DNA of 7,259 nucleotides, taken from a bacterium. GTDB taxonomy: Bacteria; Bacteroidota; Ignavibacteria; Kapaibacteriales; UBA2268. The translations under genes were made by a program, and so were the position numbers. Of the stretch, positions 6,146 to 7,259 are shown one piece after another. The stretch spans positions 1 to 7,259 of the forward strand of contig JAUHXN010000146.1 in assembly GCA_030426865.1 (NCBI GenBank), in the 5' to 3' direction. The stretch's first letter is position 1. Every line of letters starts with the position of its first letter. The notes below the pieces were generated by a model that ran no database searches, had not been told where the DNA came from, and was given only the letters and a program-made list of their open reading frames with translations.

Positions 6146-6931
6146 TTATTTAGTAATTTGACTAACGGCATTAGAATTAAGCCATTCATCTAGACCAAAT
6201 AAATCTAAATATACCGCTTTCTTATCATCAGTTTGATGTTTCTGAATTAAACCAATTATTACAACGTCATTTTCAGATTCTTTTACTAAAACAGATCCTA
6301 AATTGTTTGAATCAAATTTGAATTCATTTTTAATTGAATTTTTGTTATCATTTGTATCTAGTAATACATTACAGTAGTTATAACTTTTTGTATTAAATGT
6401 TTCACTAACTTTAACTCTTCTGTAAAAAATCGAACTTTCACTTCCTATTACACCACAAAACAAATTCTTAACTATTGATGAGCTATTTCTCTGAGGGTAA
6501 TTGCAACTAATACTATTTTTTGTTATAATCATCGCTATATCAGGCAGATAAGAGTTACTTTCATTATAATCAGGATGAGGAATTACTTTTTCTATATCAT
6601 ATGTAGTGCCTTCTATTGTTAGAGTTAATTTTGAACTATCCACCCATTTTCTTCCAATTTCCTTTTTAGAAATAATCTGTTGTCCATTTACAAATAATGT
6701 ATCAGGTATTAATATTCTAGTCTGTAACGAACTCGCATTAGTAACAACAGTATTTTCATTTATAGCAAAACACAAACCTAAATTGATATTCTTTTCATCT
6801 TTTACATAGCCAACAAAATTTAATTCCGACTTATTTATTGTTGGTTCCATTTTATCTTGATCAATAAATTCCTTACTGTTTACTGAATATATTGTATTAA
6901 AAGCTACTAAAAAAAATAGTAAGTATTTCAT
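6146..6931 (-). CDS. Secreted trypsin-fold (S1 family) protein, predicted catalytically inactive
   Basis: This 261-residue protein has a signal peptide (about 1-19) and then follows the chymotrypsin-fold plan from end to end: FVGYV (39-43), GLCFAINENTVVTNASSL (52-69), VIPHPDYNESNSYLPDIAMI (116-135), a CGVIGSESS stretch (159-167), NNLGSVLV (209-216), IIGLIQ (225-230) and a final VYLDLFGLDEWLNS (240-253), matching the usual closing helix. In active enzymes the corresponding motifs are TAAHC, DIAL and GDSGGPLV. Here TAAHC is TNASS, so catalytic His is Ser67. The Asp is kept (Asp131). GDSGGPLV is NNLGSVLV, so catalytic Ser is Leu211. The disulfide partner after the His is also lost (Ser68). I infer a non-catalytic pseudoprotease acting outside the cytoplasm, perhaps as a binding protein. 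The gene is visibly more AT-rich than the metal-pump gene, which may indicate transfer or relaxed selection. ATG at 6931 is preceded by GGATAACAA. It appears to be a single-gene unit. Confidence 0.75.
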   Translation of the reverse strand: MKYLLFFLVAFNTIYSVNSKEFIDQDKMEPTINKSELNFVGYVKDEKNINLGLCFAINENTVVTNASSLQTRILIPDTLFVNGQQIISKKEIGRKWVDSSKLTLTIEGTTYDIEKVIPHPDYNESNSYLPDIAMIITKNSISCNYPQRNSSSIVKNLFCGVIGSESSIFYRRVKVSETFNTKSYNYCNVLLDTNDNKNSIKNEFKFDSNNLGSVLVKESENDVVIIGLIQKHQTDDKKAVYLDLFGLDEWLNSNAVSQITK

Positions 6932-6970
6932 TTGTTATCCATTTTTAGATTAAAATTTATTGTGATTTTA

Positions 6971-6978
6971 CAAAATTA
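6971..6978 (-). promoter_or_regulatory. -7 promoter element for the pseudoprotease gene
   Basis: On the minus strand this reads TAATTTTG, a full match to TAnnTTTG, 39 bases before the ATG at 6931. It overlaps a 10-base tandem repeat (6972-6991). No good -33 TTTG is seen at the usual spacing. Confidence 0.4.
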
Positions 6979-6991
6979 GTTAAAATTAGTT
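6972..6991. repeat. Two tandem copies of a 10-base sequence over the promoter
   Basis: AAAATTAGTT occurs twice in a row without mismatch. The 10-base period is about one helical turn, so a regulator could bind both copies on one face of the DNA. Alternatively it is a small slippage duplication in AT-rich DNA; it lies over the likely promoter of the minus-strand gene. Confidence 0.45.
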
Positions 6992-7022
6992 AATGATGTT
7001 CTTACAATTCAAGTAAATTATC

Positions 7023-7030
7023 TATTTTTG
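7023..7030 (+). promoter_or_regulatory. -7 promoter element for the rightmost gene
   Basis: TATTTTTG is a full match to TAnnTTTG and ends 48 bases before the ATG at 7079. No -33 TTTG is visible. The 147 bases between the two divergent genes (6932-7078) hold this element, the minus-strand promoter, the tandem repeat and copy 2 of the shared 15-base sequence. Confidence 0.35.
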
Positions 7031-7047
7031 TCTTTTGATATAATTCT

Positions 7048-7062
7048 TATTCTATTAATTAA
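7048..7062 (+). repeat. Copy 2 of a 15-base sequence shared by two upstream regions
   Basis: TATTCTATTAATTAA is identical to 3370-3384 and sits 16 bases before the ATG at 7079, compared with 17 bases before the ATG of the VOC gene. It is followed here by AAGG, a weak Shine-Dalgarno, at 7066-7069. Confidence 0.4.
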
Positions 7063-7078
7063 TTCAAGGTATGACCTT

Positions 7079-7259
7079 ATGAAAAGAATCTTTTTACTAA
7101 TTGCAGTAGCTTTACTGACTCTTAGTACTGCTTCCGCTTTAGACCCAATCAAAGTGGCAATAGTTAATACTGGCACTGCACCAGTTAGTGTAGAAATTAG
7201 ATTAAATAATTACAATGGTGGCACTGCCACACTGCTTTACACTCAGCCAGCAGCTAATT
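7079..7259 (+). CDS. Secreted protein of unknown function (5' end only)
   Basis: Sixty codons are visible before the right edge. Residues 1-20 are a clear signal peptide (MKRIFLLIAVALLTLSTASA, cleavage expected after ASA). The start of the mature part reads LDPIKVAIVNTGTAPVSVEI, then RLNNYNGGTATLLYTQPAAN: Gly/Thr/Asn-rich with alternating hydrophobic residues, suggesting beta structure. It faintly resembles the N-terminal region of Bacteroidota secreted or tail-fibre-like proteins, where a segment with GTA and Y-T/E-T/Q recurs, but this is from memory and weak. AAGG lies 9 bases before the ATG. Another ATG at 7071 opens only a three-codon frame (Met-Thr-Leu-stop) that overlaps the start, so 7079 is the sensible choice. 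It is divergent from the pseudoprotease gene and continues outside the window; domain content and any T9SS tail cannot be judged. Confidence 0.75.
   Translation, partial: MKRIFLLIAVALLTLSTASALDPIKVAIVNTGTAPVSVEIRLNNYNGGTATLLYTQPAAN

Noticed and set aside
6606..6809. Plus-strand 67-codon frame opposite the trypsin-fold gene
   Set aside because: It is antisense to a gene with a recognisable fold and signal peptide, and has no independent support.
7071..7082. Three-codon frame Met-Thr-Leu-stop overlapping the start of the last gene, possible leader peptide
   Set aside because: The AAGG site is only 1 base from this ATG, and such minimal frames are common by chance.
1..7259. CRISPR arrays, tRNA or rRNA genes, insertion sequences, phage integration sites
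   Set aside because: I saw no regularly spaced repeats, cloverleaf sequences, transposase or integrase coding, or long terminal inverted repeats on either strand.

Overview
The window is AT-rich and looks like chromosomal DNA of a Bacteroidota-type bacterium (Bacteroidota or a close FCB relative such as Ignavibacteria/Kapabacteria). Three things point there: a protein ending in a type IX secretion (Por) sorting tail, a small Cys/His-rich protein of the DUF6660 type beside a heavy-metal RND pump, and matches to the Bacteroidota -7 promoter element TAnnTTTG 26-48 bases before the start codons of four genes, on the correct strand. No tRNA, rRNA, CRISPR array, transposase or integrase is visible.

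Left part (1-3293, minus strand): a metal-efflux operon. The first gene encodes a small exported or membrane-anchored Cys/His-rich protein. An 84-base gap with a small hairpin follows, then a CzcA-type RND pump whose C-terminal end runs off the left edge. The periplasmic adaptor and outer-membrane channel are not visible and may lie beyond that edge. A VOC/glyoxalase-fold enzyme (3402-3827, plus strand) is transcribed divergently from this operon.

Middle (3833-5846, minus strand): a two-gene operon of secreted proteins. The first carries a BIG2 Ig-like domain and a T9SS tail. The second is a PQQ-dependent aldose (glucose/sorbosone-type) dehydrogenase with an unusual N-terminal extension built of three copies of a short motif. 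A related motif also occurs once at the N-terminus of the first protein. The dehydrogenase gene converges on the VOC gene with only 5 bases between the stop codons.

Right part (5847-7259): a short stretch holds the orphan 3' end of a plus-strand reading frame followed by a good intrinsic terminator. Next, on the minus strand, is a secreted trypsin-fold protein in which the catalytic His and Ser positions are replaced, so it is probably a pseudoprotease. Last, on the plus strand, is the 5' end of another secreted protein that runs off the right edge. This part has the look of a variable locus for secreted proteins: strongly AT-rich, with a gene remnant and a degenerate enzyme.

The most interesting items are the predicted dead protease, the orphan gene end with its own terminator, the triple N-terminal motif on the sugar dehydrogenase, and the ATG-less Cys/His-rich gene leading the metal pump operon. 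I found no convincing completely new multi-gene system.
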